Shown one piece after another: positions 38,541 through 47,845 of a DNA stretch of 64,000 nt. Both the position numbers and the translations under genes were made by a program. The number at the start of each line of letters is the position of its first letter. The first letter of the stretch is position 1. A model generated the notes under the pieces. It saw only the letters and a program-made list of their open reading frames with translations, was not told the origin of the DNA and did not search any database. This stretch comes from Bisbaumannia salifodinae (GTDB lineage Bacteria; Pseudomonadota; Gammaproteobacteria; Pseudomonadales; Halomonadaceae): NCBI RefSeq assembly GCF_039522585.1, contig NZ_BAAADR010000013.1, one strand, 5' to 3'.

Positions 38541-39188
38541 ATGGCCCGTGGTGTCAACAAGGTCATCCTGATCGGTAATCTGGGGCAGGATCCGGAAGTG
38601 CGCTTCCTGCCCTCCGGCAACCCGGTGGCCAACCTGCGCATCGCCACCACCGACAGCTGGACCGATCGCCAGAGCGGCCAGCGTCAGGAGCGCACCGAAT
38701 GGCATAGCGTGGTGCTCTTCAACAAGCTGGCGGAGATCGCCCAGCAGTACGTCAAGAAGGGCTCGCGCATCTATATCGAAGGGCGCCTGCAGACCCGCAA
38801 GTGGCAGGGCCAGGACGGCCAGGATCGCTATACCACCGAGATCGTCGGCAACGACATGCAGATGCTCGACAGCCGTGGCGGCGGTGGCCAGGGCGGCGAC
38901 TACCCGCAGCAGGGCAATTACGGTGGCGGCATGCCCCAGCAGGGCGGCGGCTATGGCGGCCAGCCCGGTGGCTACGGCAATGCCCCCCAGCAACCCGCCG
39001 CCCAGCCGGCGCCTCAACCGGCCCCCCCGCAGGGCGGCTATGGTCAGCAGCCCGCGCAGCCGCAGCCCCAGCGGGCGCCGCAGCAGCCGCCGGCCCAGCA
39101 GCCCCCCGCCCAGGGCGGCCAGGGCAACAACTATGGGGCGCCCAACCCGGGCAATTTCGATGACTTCGATGACGAGATCCCGTTCTAA
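38541..39188 (+). CDS. ssb: Single-stranded DNA-binding protein
   Basis: SSB coats single-stranded DNA and recruits repair and replication partners. The 215-residue product has an OB fold at 1-115 (MARGVNKVILIGNLGQDPEV), a long Gly/Gln/Pro-rich linker at about 116-203 and the acidic tip DFDDEIPF needed for partner binding. The ATG follows GAGGAG. The linker is longer than in E. coli SSB (178 aa in total). Confidence 0.97.
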   Translation: MARGVNKVILIGNLGQDPEVRFLPSGNPVANLRIATTDSWTDRQSGQRQERTEWHSVVLFNKLAEIAQQYVKKGSRIYIEGRLQTRKWQGQDGQDRYTTEIVGNDMQMLDSRGGGGQGGDYPQQGNYGGGMPQQGGGYGGQPGGYGNAPQQPAAQPAPQPAPPQGGYGQQPAQPQPQRAPQQPPAQQPPAQGGQGNNYGAPNPGNFDDFDDEIPF

Positions 39189-39225
39189 GCAACGAAGCGC
39201 ATCGATGGGCAGCGGAGAGCGTTGA

Positions 39226-40095
39226 GTGAAGCTATTGATCCTGGATGCCGGGCACTGCCTGAGCCTGGCGCTGGTGCGCCTGGCCAGTCGTCGCGGTGAT
39301 ACCGAGCTGGTGGTGGAGCCGGGGCTCGACCTGACGGCCGAGCGGTTGGCGGAGGTGAGCCCCGACGCCCTGGTGGTTCCGCCCCTGACCCAGCCCATCA
39401 GTGCCGAGCCGGCGATGGTCTTGGCCCATGCCGAGGCGGTGGAGTCCTGCCTGGCGGCTTGTGCCGCCGCCGGCGTGCCCCTGGTGTGGTGCGTCTCGGA
39501 TCAGCTCTACGAAGACGGCTTCGAGACCGCCATCGACGAGCATGTGATTCCGGCGCCCCGGGACGAGAGCCTGCGACGCTTGATCACTACCGGGGATCGT
39601 ATCCGGGAAGGGTATCGCCGGCATCTGATCGTACGGCTGGGGCCGCTGTTCGCCCTGGAGGGCGGCAGCGCCTGGCTCAGCGAACTGATCGAGCGGCTGA
39701 TGGCCGGTGAGCAGGTACGCGCCGCCGAGGACGTGATCTTCTGTCCCACCTCGGTGGATGCCGCCGCCATGGCCCTGCTCGGCATGCTGCAGCAGCAGCA
39801 CTGCGGGGCCGAGGCCTGGGGCGCCTACCACCTGGCGGGCACCGAGCCGGTCAGCGCCTATACCTTCGCCTCCCTGGTGCGCACCCAACTGGAGACCCGC
39901 CTGGAGGGGATCGGTGAATCGGTGGCCCTGGGGCCCATCAAGGCCCTGAATCACCACCACGACCAGCCGTTGCGCCGGGTGCTCAACTGCCGCCGGGTGC
40001 TGGAGGCCTTCGGGGTCCACCAGAAGCCCTGGCGCCTGGAGGTGGGACGGATGCTCGACGAGTGGTGCAAGGCGCGCCGGGAGGTGGAGGCATGA
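39226..40095 (+). CDS. Sugar-nucleotide-binding SDR-like protein (RmlD-related), degenerate cofactor motif
   Basis: A 289-residue protein with the length and secondary-structure pattern of extended short-chain dehydrogenases of the RmlD type, for example the segment VPLVWCVSDQLYEDGFE near residue 88 and a C-terminal part ending EVGRMLDEWC. The N-terminal nucleotide motif GxxGxxG is not intact (LILDAGHCLSLALV), and no YxxxK active site is clear. Function unknown; it may bind rather than reduce a nucleotide sugar. GTG start 39226 follows GGAGAG. It overlaps the next gene by 4 bp. Confidence 0.6.
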   Translation: MKLLILDAGHCLSLALVRLASRRGDTELVVEPGLDLTAERLAEVSPDALVVPPLTQPISAEPAMVLAHAEAVESCLAACAAAGVPLVWCVSDQLYEDGFETAIDEHVIPAPRDESLRRLITTGDRIREGYRRHLIVRLGPLFALEGGSAWLSELIERLMAGEQVRAAEDVIFCPTSVDAAAMALLGMLQQQHCGAEAWGAYHLAGTEPVSAYTFASLVRTQLETRLEGIGESVALGPIKALNHHHDQPLRRVLNCRRVLEAFGVHQKPWRLEVGRMLDEWCKARREVEA

Positions 40096-40868
40096 ACCTG
40101 GCTCGCAGCCTGCTCTTCTATGCCGGCTACTTCCTGGCCATGCTGGTCTGCGGCGTGCTCTTCCTGCCGCTGTCGCCCCTGCTGCCGCTGCGTGATCGCT
40201 ATCGCCTGCTCAACCTCTACAACCACTTTATCCTGGCCTGGTTTCGCCTGGCCTGCGGGGTGCGCTACGAGATCGAGGGGCTGGACCGCCTGCCGCCGGG
40301 GCCCTGCGTCATCCTGGCCAACCACCAGTGCGAGTGGGAGACCATCTACCTGCAGATTCTCAAGCCGCCGGTCTGCACGGTGCTCAAGCAGGAGCTGCTG
40401 CGGATTCCCATCTTCGGCTGGGGGTTGCGCCTGCTGCATCCCATCGCCCTGGATCGCTCCAGGCCGGCTCGGGCCATGAAACAGGTGCTGAGTCAGGGCA
40501 GGCAGCGCCTGGAGGAGGGGCTCTCGGTGCTGATCTTCCCGGAGGGCACCCGGGTGGCTCCGGGACACCGCAAGCGCTACAACAAGAGCGGGGCGGTGAT
40601 CGCCTGTCGCGCCGGGATGCCGGTGGTGCCGGTGGCCCATAATGCCGGGGAGCGCTGGCCGGGGCGGCACTGGGTCAAGAACCCGGGGACCCTGCGCCTG
40701 GAGGTGGGCGAGCCCATCGCCACCGTAGGCCGCACCCCCGAGGAGGTGCTGGTGGAGGTGGAAGCCTGGATCGAAGGGCGCCTGGCGGAAATCTCCGAGG
40801 TGCCGCGGCCGAGCCCCGCGGGGGCAGCCCCCGGCGGGGCCGAATCCACGGCCAGGGTGCAGGAGTGA
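40092..40868 (+). CDS. 1-acyl-sn-glycerol-3-phosphate acyltransferase-like protein
   Basis: A PlsC-family acyltransferase of 258 residues. An N-terminal membrane segment (about 8-30) is followed by the acceptor-site motif NHQCEWET near residue 78 and FPEGTR near residue 150. The first motif is HX4E rather than the usual HX4D. It likely transfers an acyl chain to lysophosphatidate or a related lipid at the inner membrane. Coupled to the upstream SDR-like gene through an ATGA overlap. Whether it is the main PlsC of the cell cannot be told here. Confidence 0.82.
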   Translation: MNLARSLLFYAGYFLAMLVCGVLFLPLSPLLPLRDRYRLLNLYNHFILAWFRLACGVRYEIEGLDRLPPGPCVILANHQCEWETIYLQILKPPVCTVLKQELLRIPIFGWGLRLLHPIALDRSRPARAMKQVLSQGRQRLEEGLSVLIFPEGTRVAPGHRKRYNKSGAVIACRAGMPVVPVAHNAGERWPGRHWVKNPGTLRLEVGEPIATVGRTPEEVLVEVEAWIEGRLAEISEVPRPSPAGAAPGGAESTARVQE

Positions 40869-40923
40869 CCGGCCCAGGTGATATGGCAGCAGGGGGCTGA
40901 CCCCGGTGCTCAAGCAACCATAC

Positions 40924-40952
40924 AAAAGCGGCGCCCATGGGGCGCCGCTTTT
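40924..40952. terminator. Bidirectional terminator between the acyltransferase gene and fabB
   Basis: AAAAGCGGCGCCC pairs perfectly with GGGCGCCGCTTTT around a 3-nt loop, between convergent genes. Confidence 0.9.
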
Positions 40953-40970
40953 GCGTTGGGGCGAGAGGCC

Positions 40971-42188
40971 TTAGCCCTCGAACTTCTCCAGCACCAGGCA
41001 GGCGTTGGTGCCGCCGAAGCCGAAGCTGTTGGAGAGCACCCGCTTGACCGCCACGCTATCGCGACGCTGGGTGACGATATCGAAGCCATCGGCCTGTTCG
41101 TCGAGGGCCTCGACGTTGGCGGAGGCGGCGATGAAATCGTTCTCCATCATCAGCAGCGAGTAGATCGCTTCCTGCACGCCGGTGGCCCCCAGGGAGTGGC
41201 CGGTCAGCGACTTGGTGGAGCTCATCGCCGGCGTGGTATCGCCGAAGACCTCGCGGATCGCCTTGAGCTCGGCCACGTCGCCCACCGGCGTGGAGGTGCC
41301 GTGGGTATTGATGTAGTCGATAGGGCCATCCACGCCGGCCATGGCCTGGCGCATGCAACGCACCGCACCCTCGCCGGAGGGGGCGACCATGTCATGGCCA
41401 TCCGAGGTCGCGCCGTAGCCGACGACTTCGGCATAGATCCTGGCGCCACGCGCCTTGGCGTGCTCCAGTTCCTCAAGCACCAGCATGCCGCCGCCGCCGG
41501 CGATGACGAAGCCGTCGCGGGCCTGGTCATAGGGGCGGGAGGCCTTCTCCGGGCTCTCGTTGTACTGGGTGGAAAGCGCGCCCATGGCATCGAAGAGGCA
41601 CGACAGGGTCCAGTGCTCCTCCTCGCCGCCGCCGGCGAAGACCACGTCCTGCTTGCCCAGCTGGATCTGCTCCACGGCGCTGCCGATGCAGTGGGCCGAG
41701 GTGGCGCAGGCGGAGGAGATGGAGTAGTTGACGCCCTTGATCTTGAACGGCGTGGCCAGGCAGGCGGAGACGGTACTGCCCATGGTGCGGGTGACCCGGT
41801 AGGGGCCGACCCGGCGCAGGCCCTTCTCGCGCATCACGTCGGCGGCCTCCACCTGGTTGGCGCTGGAGGCGCCGCCGGAACCGGCGATCAGGCCGGTGCG
41901 CTCGTTGGAGACCATCTCCGGGGTCAGGCCCGAGTCCTCGATGGCCTGGGCCATGGAGACATAGGCGTAGGCGGCCGCGTCGCCCATGAAGCGGCGCAGC
42001 TTGCGGTCGATCAGGGCATCCAGGTCGATATCCACGACGCCGGCCACCTGGCTGCGGAAGCCACGTTCGGCGTATTCATCCTTGAAGCGAATACCGGAGC
42101 GCCCGGTCTGGAGCGCCTCGAGCACCTGATGACGGTCGTTACCGAGGCAGGACACGATGCCCAAGCCGGTGACTACCACTCGTCGCAT
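40971..42188 (-). CDS. fabB: 3-oxoacyl-[acyl-carrier-protein] synthase I FabB
   Basis: FabB elongates acyl-ACP and is needed for unsaturated fatty acids. The 405-residue product has the catalytic Cys in SSACATSAHCIG and the His pair in INTHGTSTPVGD and TGHSLGATG. The start at MRRVVVTGLGIVSCLG (ATG 42188) is chosen by family match; the in-frame extension upstream overlaps fabA. It lies 13 bp after fabA, the usual fabAB operon. Confidence 0.96.
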   Translation of the reverse strand: MRRVVVTGLGIVSCLGNDRHQVLEALQTGRSGIRFKDEYAERGFRSQVAGVVDIDLDALIDRKLRRFMGDAAAYAYVSMAQAIEDSGLTPEMVSNERTGLIAGSGGASSANQVEAADVMREKGLRRVGPYRVTRTMGSTVSACLATPFKIKGVNYSISSACATSAHCIGSAVEQIQLGKQDVVFAGGGEEEHWTLSCLFDAMGALSTQYNESPEKASRPYDQARDGFVIAGGGGMLVLEELEHAKARGARIYAEVVGYGATSDGHDMVAPSGEGAVRCMRQAMAGVDGPIDYINTHGTSTPVGDVAELKAIREVFGDTTPAMSSTKSLTGHSLGATGVQEAIYSLLMMENDFIAASANVEALDEQADGFDIVTQRRDSVAVKRVLSNSFGFGGTNACLVLEKFEG

Positions 42189-42201
42189 GGGAGCCTCCTG
42201 G

Positions 42202-42717
42202 TCAGAAATTCGCGGTGGAGGTAAACAGGCCGACGCGCAGGTCATTGGCCTGATAGATATCACGGCCGTCGACGGAAACGGTGCCGTCGGCGATGCCGAG
42301 AATCAAGCGCCGGGTGATGATGCGCTTGATATTGATCCGGTAGGTGACCTTCTGGGCATCCGGCAGGATCTGGCCGGTGAATTTCACCTCGCCACAGCCG
42401 AGGGCGCGGCCGCGACCCGGGTGGCCCAGCCAGCCCAGGTAGAAGCCGACCAACTGCCACATGGCATCCAGGCCCAGGCAGCCGGGCATCACCGGGTCGC
42501 CGGGGAAGTGGCAGTCGAAGAACCACAGGTCCGGACGGATATCGAGCTCGGCGATCAGCTCGCCTTTGCCGTGCTCACCGCCCTCCTCGTGGATATGGGT
42601 GATACGGTCGAGCATCAGCATATTGGGTGCCGGCAGCTGGGCATTGCCCGGGCCGAAGAGTTCACCTTGGCTGCATGCCAGCAGCTCATCGCGGCTGAAG
42701 GAGTGTTGCTTGATCAC
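42202..42717 (-). CDS. fabA: 3-hydroxydecanoyl-ACP dehydratase/isomerase FabA
   Basis: FabA dehydrates 3-hydroxydecanoyl-ACP and isomerises trans-2 to cis-3 decenoyl-ACP, starting unsaturated fatty acid synthesis. The 171-residue product carries the active-site pair in FFDCHFPGDPVMPGCLGLDA. GTG 42717 (MIKQHSFSRDELL) is chosen because it gives the family length (E. coli 172) and N-terminus; an ATG 19 codons upstream is possible but unsupported by homology. Confidence 0.94.
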   Translation of the reverse strand: MIKQHSFSRDELLACSQGELFGPGNAQLPAPNMLMLDRITHIHEEGGEHGKGELIAELDIRPDLWFFDCHFPGDPVMPGCLGLDAMWQLVGFYLGWLGHPGRGRALGCGEVKFTGQILPDAQKVTYRINIKRIITRRLILGIADGTVSVDGRDIYQANDLRVGLFTSTANF

Positions 42718-42901
42718 AGAGTCGTTCCGAGAGTCGCAGTTTTTATAGGCCGCATGCATCACGGCACTTGGCATTCTACTTTCCGGCGGCGGTGATTGCA
42801 CGTTGAGGCTAGAGCAGATTAAAGCTTGCTCATCAAGCGCCGATAGTTTCTCTTAAGGGTGGCGCCTGCCATCACACTCTCTCACTCGCCGGGTCGATCC
42901 T

Positions 42902-44770
42902 ATGTGGCCTAGTTTTTCTCTCGACCGTCCCCTGATCTGGGGCGGCCTGATCGCCATGGCGGCCATTGGCTGGTTGCCCAACCTCTGGCTGCGCCTGGCG
43001 GCCATGGTCATCATGCTGCTGGGCCTGATGGACCTGTGGCGCCAGGTCACTCGGGAGGGGCAGCGACGCCAGCTGCTGGAGAGCGCCCTGCAGCTCTCCG
43101 CCGATGGCGTGGTGGTCTGCGACGCCAATAACCGCATCGTCGCCATCAATCCCGCCTTCACCCGCATCACCGGCTACGGCGCCGAGGAGGTGCTGGGCAA
43201 GCCCATGTCGATGCTCGCCTCCGAGCGCCAGGACAAGGCCTTCGACGAGCGCTTCCGTCAGGCCCTCCAGGGACAGGGGCGCTGGGAGGGCGAGGTGTGG
43301 AGCCGACGCAAGCATGGCGACCAGTACCCGGAATGGCTGCGGGTCCAGGTACAGGCCGACGCCAGGGGGCGCATCACCCACTATGTCTCCCTGTTCACCG
43401 ATATCTCCCGCCACAAGGCCCGGGAGCAGGACCTGCAGCGCATCGGCTTCGAGGATCCGCTCACCGGCCTGCCCAATCGTCGCCGCCTGAACGACCTGAT
43501 GGGCTCGCGGCTGCGCTCCCTGCGTGCCGGCGAGGCGCTGGACATGGCGTTGATCGATATCGACGCCTTCAAGTCGGTCAACGATGCCCTGGGGGTCGAC
43601 AAGGGCGATCGCCTGCTGGCCAGCTTCGCCCAGCGCCTGGCGCGCCAAGTGGCCGGCGGTGTGGTGGGGCGGATCGGTGGCGACGAATTCCTGGTGATGC
43701 GCACCACCACCTTCGATGACCATGATCGCTGGGTCGAGGAGCTGCGCGATCACCTGGGCATGCCCTTCGAGCTGGAGGGGCAGACCCTGCGCCTGGGCAT
43801 GACCATCGGTAGCTGCCGGGCCCCGGAGGATGGTCGCGACGCGGGGGTGCTGTTCCAGCGCCTGGAGTCGGCGCTGTATACCGCCAAGCGTCATGGGCGC
43901 AATCAGCACCAGCGCTTCCGGCCGGCCCTGGACGTGGCGGGGGATCACCAGTTGGGGCTGGTCAACGCCCTGCGCAACGCCCTGGCCACCGGCACCCAAC
44001 TGGAGCTGCACTACCAGTCCCAGCACCGCATCGACAGCGGCGAGCTGGTGGGCTTCGAGGCGCTGCTGCGCTGGCGCCATCCGGAACTGGGCATGGTCTC
44101 GCCGGCGGACTTCATTCCCCTGGCGGAACGCCATGGCCTGATGGTCTCCCTGGGCCGCTGGGTGATCGAGCAGGCGGTGGGGCAACTGGCGAGCTGGCGG
44201 CGTGCCGGCATGCCGGCGGTGCCGGTATGGGTCAATATCTCGGCGCTGCAGCTGATTCAAGGCGACCTGGAGGCGCAACTGGCCGCCTGTCTCAGCGAAT
44301 TCAAGGTGCCACCCCGGCTGCTGGGACTGGAGCTCACCGAATCGGTGCTGCTGGACGAGCGGGCGGGGGATATCTATCCGCGTCTCTCGGCCTTGCAGGA
44401 GCGGGGGCATCAGATCGCCATCGACGACTTCGGTACCGGCTACTCCTCGCTGAGCTACCTCAAGCGCCTGCCGGTGGACAAGCTCAAGCTCGACCGCGCC
44501 TTCGTGCGCTCGCTGCCGGAGGATCAGGCCGATGCCGCCATCGTCGCCGCGGTGCTGGCCATGGCCGAGGGCCTGGGGCTGGAGGTGGTGGCCGAGGGGG
44601 TGGAGGAGAAGCCCCAGCTGGAGTATCTGGCCAGCCACGGCTGTCCCCTGGTGCAGGGCTTTATGTTCTCGCGCCCCATGTCGGCAGCGGATGTGGAGGC
44701 GGCCTGGTTGGCGCCGCCCAGCGCCCCACCGGCCTCGCCGACTCTCGAGGAGGCGGTCCAGGCCCGCTGA
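42902..44770 (+). CDS. Membrane-anchored PAS-GGDEF-EAL cyclic-di-GMP protein
   Basis: A 622-residue signalling protein. Two N-terminal membrane segments (about 11-45) are followed by a PAS domain (about 60-175; DGVVVCDANNRIVAINPAFT), a GGDEF domain with intact GGDEF near residue 261 and an EAL domain with EAL in LVGFEALLRWRH near residue 382, plus ELTES and DDFGTGYSS. Both catalytic signatures look complete, so it could make or degrade cyclic di-GMP. No RxxD inhibitory site is seen just before GGDEF. Divergent from fabA. Confidence 0.93.
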   Translation: MWPSFSLDRPLIWGGLIAMAAIGWLPNLWLRLAAMVIMLLGLMDLWRQVTREGQRRQLLESALQLSADGVVVCDANNRIVAINPAFTRITGYGAEEVLGKPMSMLASERQDKAFDERFRQALQGQGRWEGEVWSRRKHGDQYPEWLRVQVQADARGRITHYVSLFTDISRHKAREQDLQRIGFEDPLTGLPNRRRLNDLMGSRLRSLRAGEALDMALIDIDAFKSVNDALGVDKGDRLLASFAQRLARQVAGGVVGRIGGDEFLVMRTTTFDDHDRWVEELRDHLGMPFELEGQTLRLGMTIGSCRAPEDGRDAGVLFQRLESALYTAKRHGRNQHQRFRPALDVAGDHQLGLVNALRNALATGTQLELHYQSQHRIDSGELVGFEALLRWRHPELGMVSPADFIPLAERHGLMVSLGRWVIEQAVGQLASWRRAGMPAVPVWVNISALQLIQGDLEAQLAACLSEFKVPPRLLGLELTESVLLDERAGDIYPRLSALQERGHQIAIDDFGTGYSSLSYLKRLPVDKLKLDRAFVRSLPEDQADAAIVAAVLAMAEGLGLEVVAEGVEEKPQLEYLASHGCPLVQGFMFSRPMSAADVEAAWLAPPSAPPASPTLEEAVQAR

Positions 44771-44869
44771 TGGGTTACCGCCCCGGAGCGTCGCGTACTC
44801 TCGTCAGCGCTCGCTTATCTTCATGGACCGGGCCGTGGGACATCCTGCCTTCGAGAATCGGCCTGGGAA

Positions 44870-46288
44870 TCAGCGCTCCAGGGCGGAGAAGGCATCCAGC
44901 GCGCGCTGGCGGGCGGCCTTGTGCTCGACGATGGGGGTGGGATAACCGTGAGCGCGGCGCTCCGCCTCGGGGGGATCATGGCGCTGCTTGGACGCCACCT
45001 CGGACAGCTCCGGTACCAGGTCGGCGATAAAGCGAGCGTCGGGATCGAAGCGCCGCGACTGGGTGGTGGGATTGAAGATGCGGAAGTAGGGGGCCGCATC
45101 GGTGCCGGTGGAGGCGGCCCACTGCCAGCCGCCGTTATTGGCGCAGAAGTCGCCATCCACCAGGTGGCGCATAAAGAAGGCCTCGCCGCGGCGCCAATCG
45201 ATCAGCAGGTGCTTGCTGAGGAACATGGCGCTGATCATGCGCAGCCGGTTGTGCATCCAGCCGCTGGAGACCAGCTGGCGCATGGCGGCATCGACGATGG
45301 GGTAGCCGGTGCGCCCCTCGCACCAGGCCCGGAAGGCCGCCTCGTCGTCCCGCCAGGCCAGCGCCTCGGTATGCGGCTGGAAGGCGCGATGGCGGCAGAC
45401 CGCCGGGAAGGCCGCGACGATATGCCGATAGAACTCCCGCCACACCAGCTCATTGACCCAGGCCGCCAGGCCCGTATCGCCCTCCGCCAGTCGGCCGTGG
45501 TTCTCCGTCAGCACCGCCTGCAGGCACTGGCGATGGGAGAGCATCCCCAGGGCCAGGTAGGGGGAGAGCTCGCTGGTGCCGGCCACCGCGGGAAAGTCGC
45601 GCTGTGCCTGGTAGTGGCGCCCGCGGTAGCGCAGGAAGCGGCTCAGTCGTTCCTCGGCGGCCCGGCTGCCGGCGGGCCAGCGGCTGGCCACCACGGCCTC
45701 GTCCGGCATGGCGGGGCGCGGCGGCAGGGGCTCGCCGTCGATGGCCAGTGGCGCCTGCACCGCGGGGGTGGGGGAGAGGGCCAGGCGCTCGGCCTCCAGG
45801 TGGCGATGCCAGGCGCGGCTGAAGGGAGTGAAGACCCTGTAGGGCTCGCCCTGGCCGGTCAGCAGCTCGCCGGGGGCGAAGGCCACGCCGTCGTGGTGGC
45901 CGCTGACCCGGATGCCGCGGGCCTCCAGGGCCCGGGTGACGGCGTGGTCGCGGCGCGCCTCGTCCAGGGGGTAGTCGTGGTTGAAGTGCAGTCGCCTGGC
46001 ACCGAGCGCCTCGGCGATGGCGCCTAGCGCCTCGGGGGCGGCGGCGAAGTCGCCGATATCCCGCTGCAGCAGGGGAATATTGAGGCCGGCCAGGTCATCG
46101 GCCAGGGCGCTGACGCCGCGGCGCAGGAAGTCGAGGCGGTTGGCGCCATGATCATGGGCGCGCCACTGCTCGGGGCAGTGCAGGAAGACGCCCACCACAG
46201 GCCCCTGGCGGGCCGCCGCGGCCAGGGCGCGGTGATCGTGAATACGCAGGTCGTTGCGAAACCAGACCAGGACGGGGGGAGCGGGCAT
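44870..46288 (-). CDS. phrB: Deoxyribodipyrimidine photo-lyase
   Basis: A class I CPD photolyase of 472 residues (the E. coli enzyme also has 472). It repairs cyclobutane pyrimidine dimers using light, FADH and an antenna cofactor. The N-terminal antenna domain starts VLVWFRNDLRIHDH. The FAD domain has WQWAASTGTDAAPYFRIFNP and NELVWREFYRH. Downstream, on the same strand, of a MerR-type regulator and a CbiX-like gene, which suggests light-controlled expression. Confidence 0.95.
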   Translation of the reverse strand: MPAPPVLVWFRNDLRIHDHRALAAAARQGPVVGVFLHCPEQWRAHDHGANRLDFLRRGVSALADDLAGLNIPLLQRDIGDFAAAPEALGAIAEALGARRLHFNHDYPLDEARRDHAVTRALEARGIRVSGHHDGVAFAPGELLTGQGEPYRVFTPFSRAWHRHLEAERLALSPTPAVQAPLAIDGEPLPPRPAMPDEAVVASRWPAGSRAAEERLSRFLRYRGRHYQAQRDFPAVAGTSELSPYLALGMLSHRQCLQAVLTENHGRLAEGDTGLAAWVNELVWREFYRHIVAAFPAVCRHRAFQPHTEALAWRDDEAAFRAWCEGRTGYPIVDAAMRQLVSSGWMHNRLRMISAMFLSKHLLIDWRRGEAFFMRHLVDGDFCANNGGWQWAASTGTDAAPYFRIFNPTTQSRRFDPDARFIADLVPELSEVASKQRHDPPEAERRAHGYPTPIVEHKAARQRALDAFSALER

Positions 46289-46374
46289 TCAACCTCCTTG
46301 TTTTCAGGCATCGCGCTTGTCTCGGGGGTATCGAGCCCCGGGGCTCCCAGCGCCCCTTCAGAGGCATCGCCTGG

Positions 46375-47280
46375 TTAGAGTCGCTCGCCCAGCGCCTGGA
46401 TGGCGGCCTGGGGCGTCTCGCCCAGCAGGGCGACCCGGGTGGCCTCCAGTTCGCCGGCGCGAATGCGTGCCACCGGGCCGCACAGCCCCAGGGGCACCGA
46501 GAGCTGCTCCGCCAGGCGCGGCAGCTGACGGCGAATCAGGTCGGCGCGCTCCGCCTGGCCGCTGCACAGCACCAGGGCCGCCGCCTTGAGGCGCTCCGTG
46601 GCCAGCGGCCATTCGCCGAAGGGCAGGGGGCCATCCAGCAGGTGGATCCGGTAGCCGGCGTCGCTGGCGGCCAGGGCGGCGAGCAGGTCCCATAGCGGGC
46701 CCTTGGCCTCCGGCAGGTGGCTGATCACCAGCCAGGGCCCCGTATTGCCGCGATTGGCGTGGTAGAGGCGGATGCCGACCCGGGTGCGCAGGAAGGACTC
46801 CAGGGTGCGGCGCTGCAGGCAGGCCCCCAGTTGCTCCTCCCAGCCCTCCTCCAGGCTCGTTACCACCGGCGTCAGCAGCTCCTCCAGGCAGGTGGCCATG
46901 GGGTAGAGGGCCAGGGCCTGCTGGTAGAGCCCCTCCAGGCGGTCGAGATCGAGGCTCTCCACGGCGGCGGCCATCTGCTGGCGCTGCTCGGGCCAGTCAC
47001 CGGCGCCGGGGGCCGGCGCCTCGACCCGCTCGGGCTGGTCGAGCAACTCGGTCACCTGGCTGACCGGCACGCCGCGATTGAGCCACTGCAGGATGCGCTC
47101 GATGCGCTCGATATCCTCGCGGGTATAGAGGCGGTGCCCCTTGGGCGTGCGCTGGGGGCGGATCAGCCCGTAGCGGCGTTCCCAGGCGCGCAGGGTCACG
47201 GCATTGACGCCGGTGAGGCGGGAGACCTCGCGGATCGGGTAGAGCGGGGTGTCGCTGGGGTGGGTGGCCTGTAGCGTCAT
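46375..47280 (-). CDS. MerR-family regulator, LitR/CarH-like, without B12-ligand motif
   Basis: 301 residues. The N-terminal winged helix (about 12-80) reads YPIREVSRLTGVNAVTLRAW with RYGLIRPQRTPKGHRLY. The C-terminal part resembles the cobalamin-binding region of LitR/CarH, but the Wx9EH signature is replaced: after the Trp in LEEGWEEQLGACLQRR the EH pair is RR, and no DxHxxG is seen. It therefore probably does not bind adenosylcobalamin, like the class III LitR proteins of Pseudomonas. Its start overlaps the CbiX-like stop by 4 bp, and phrB follows after 86 bp. Confidence 0.85.
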   Translation of the reverse strand: MTLQATHPSDTPLYPIREVSRLTGVNAVTLRAWERRYGLIRPQRTPKGHRLYTREDIERIERILQWLNRGVPVSQVTELLDQPERVEAPAPGAGDWPEQRQQMAAAVESLDLDRLEGLYQQALALYPMATCLEELLTPVVTSLEEGWEEQLGACLQRRTLESFLRTRVGIRLYHANRGNTGPWLVISHLPEAKGPLWDLLAALAASDAGYRIHLLDGPLPFGEWPLATERLKAAALVLCSGQAERADLIRRQLPRLAEQLSVPLGLCGPVARIRAGELEATRVALLGETPQAAIQALGERL

Positions 47281-47648
47281 GACGACCTCGCACGCTCATG
47301 GATAATGGTGGTCAGGGCCTCGACGAAGGCGGGATGCTCCCCCACCGGCGCCAGCAGCGAAAGGCGCAGTTCGGGATGCCGCGCCTCCAGCGCTTCCACC
47401 TGGCCCGGCACGTCCTCGCGCAGATGGCGGCCGGCGGCGAAGAACAGCGGCAGGATATCGATGCGGGTGATGCCGTCGGCGGCCAGCTCGGCCACGCTGG
47501 CCTCCAGCGAGGGCTCGCAGAGTTCCATATAGGCCAGACGCAGCGGCGTGCTCAGGCGCTGGGCGAGGGTCTCGGCCAGGGTGGCGAAGGGCGCCTGCCA
47601 GCGCGGGTCGCGGGAACCGTGAGCAAGCAGGATCAGGGCGTGGGACAT
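47277..47648 (-). CDS. CbiX-like sirohydrochlorin/tetrapyrrole chelatase family protein
   Basis: A 123-residue, single-domain CbiX-type protein. It has LILLAHGSRDPRW at the N-terminus, ELCEPSL near residue 42 and LPLFFAAGRHLREDVP near residue 65; family members insert cobalt or nickel into sirohydrochlorin. The actual metal and substrate are unknown. GGAGG precedes the ATG. First gene of a cbiX-merR-phrB transcript, suggesting a link to light or pigment chemistry rather than general B12 synthesis. Confidence 0.83.
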   Translation of the reverse strand: MSHALILLAHGSRDPRWQAPFATLAETLAQRLSTPLRLAYMELCEPSLEASVAELAADGITRIDILPLFFAAGRHLREDVPGQVEALEARHPELRLSLLAPVGEHPAFVEALTTIIHERARSS

Positions 47649-47845
47649 CGGGGGCCTCCAATCAGCGAAGCGGGAGCCGTCATTCGGCCAGTGCCCGGCC
47701 CAGGTGGTGGCCGAAGCGCCAGGCGTTCAGCCGCCGCCGCAAGGGCCCAGGCCGGCTCCGAGGGTGGCAAGGGAGGACATGGCACGGTTCCGGCGGCGGT
47801 GAATGAGTAGGCAGCGTGGCGATATCGGCTAGACTAACAAAACCG

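Noticed and set aside
42718..42801. Longer fabA N-terminus from upstream ATG codons
   Set aside because: It adds residues with no counterpart in FabA proteins; the GTG at 42717 gives the family length.
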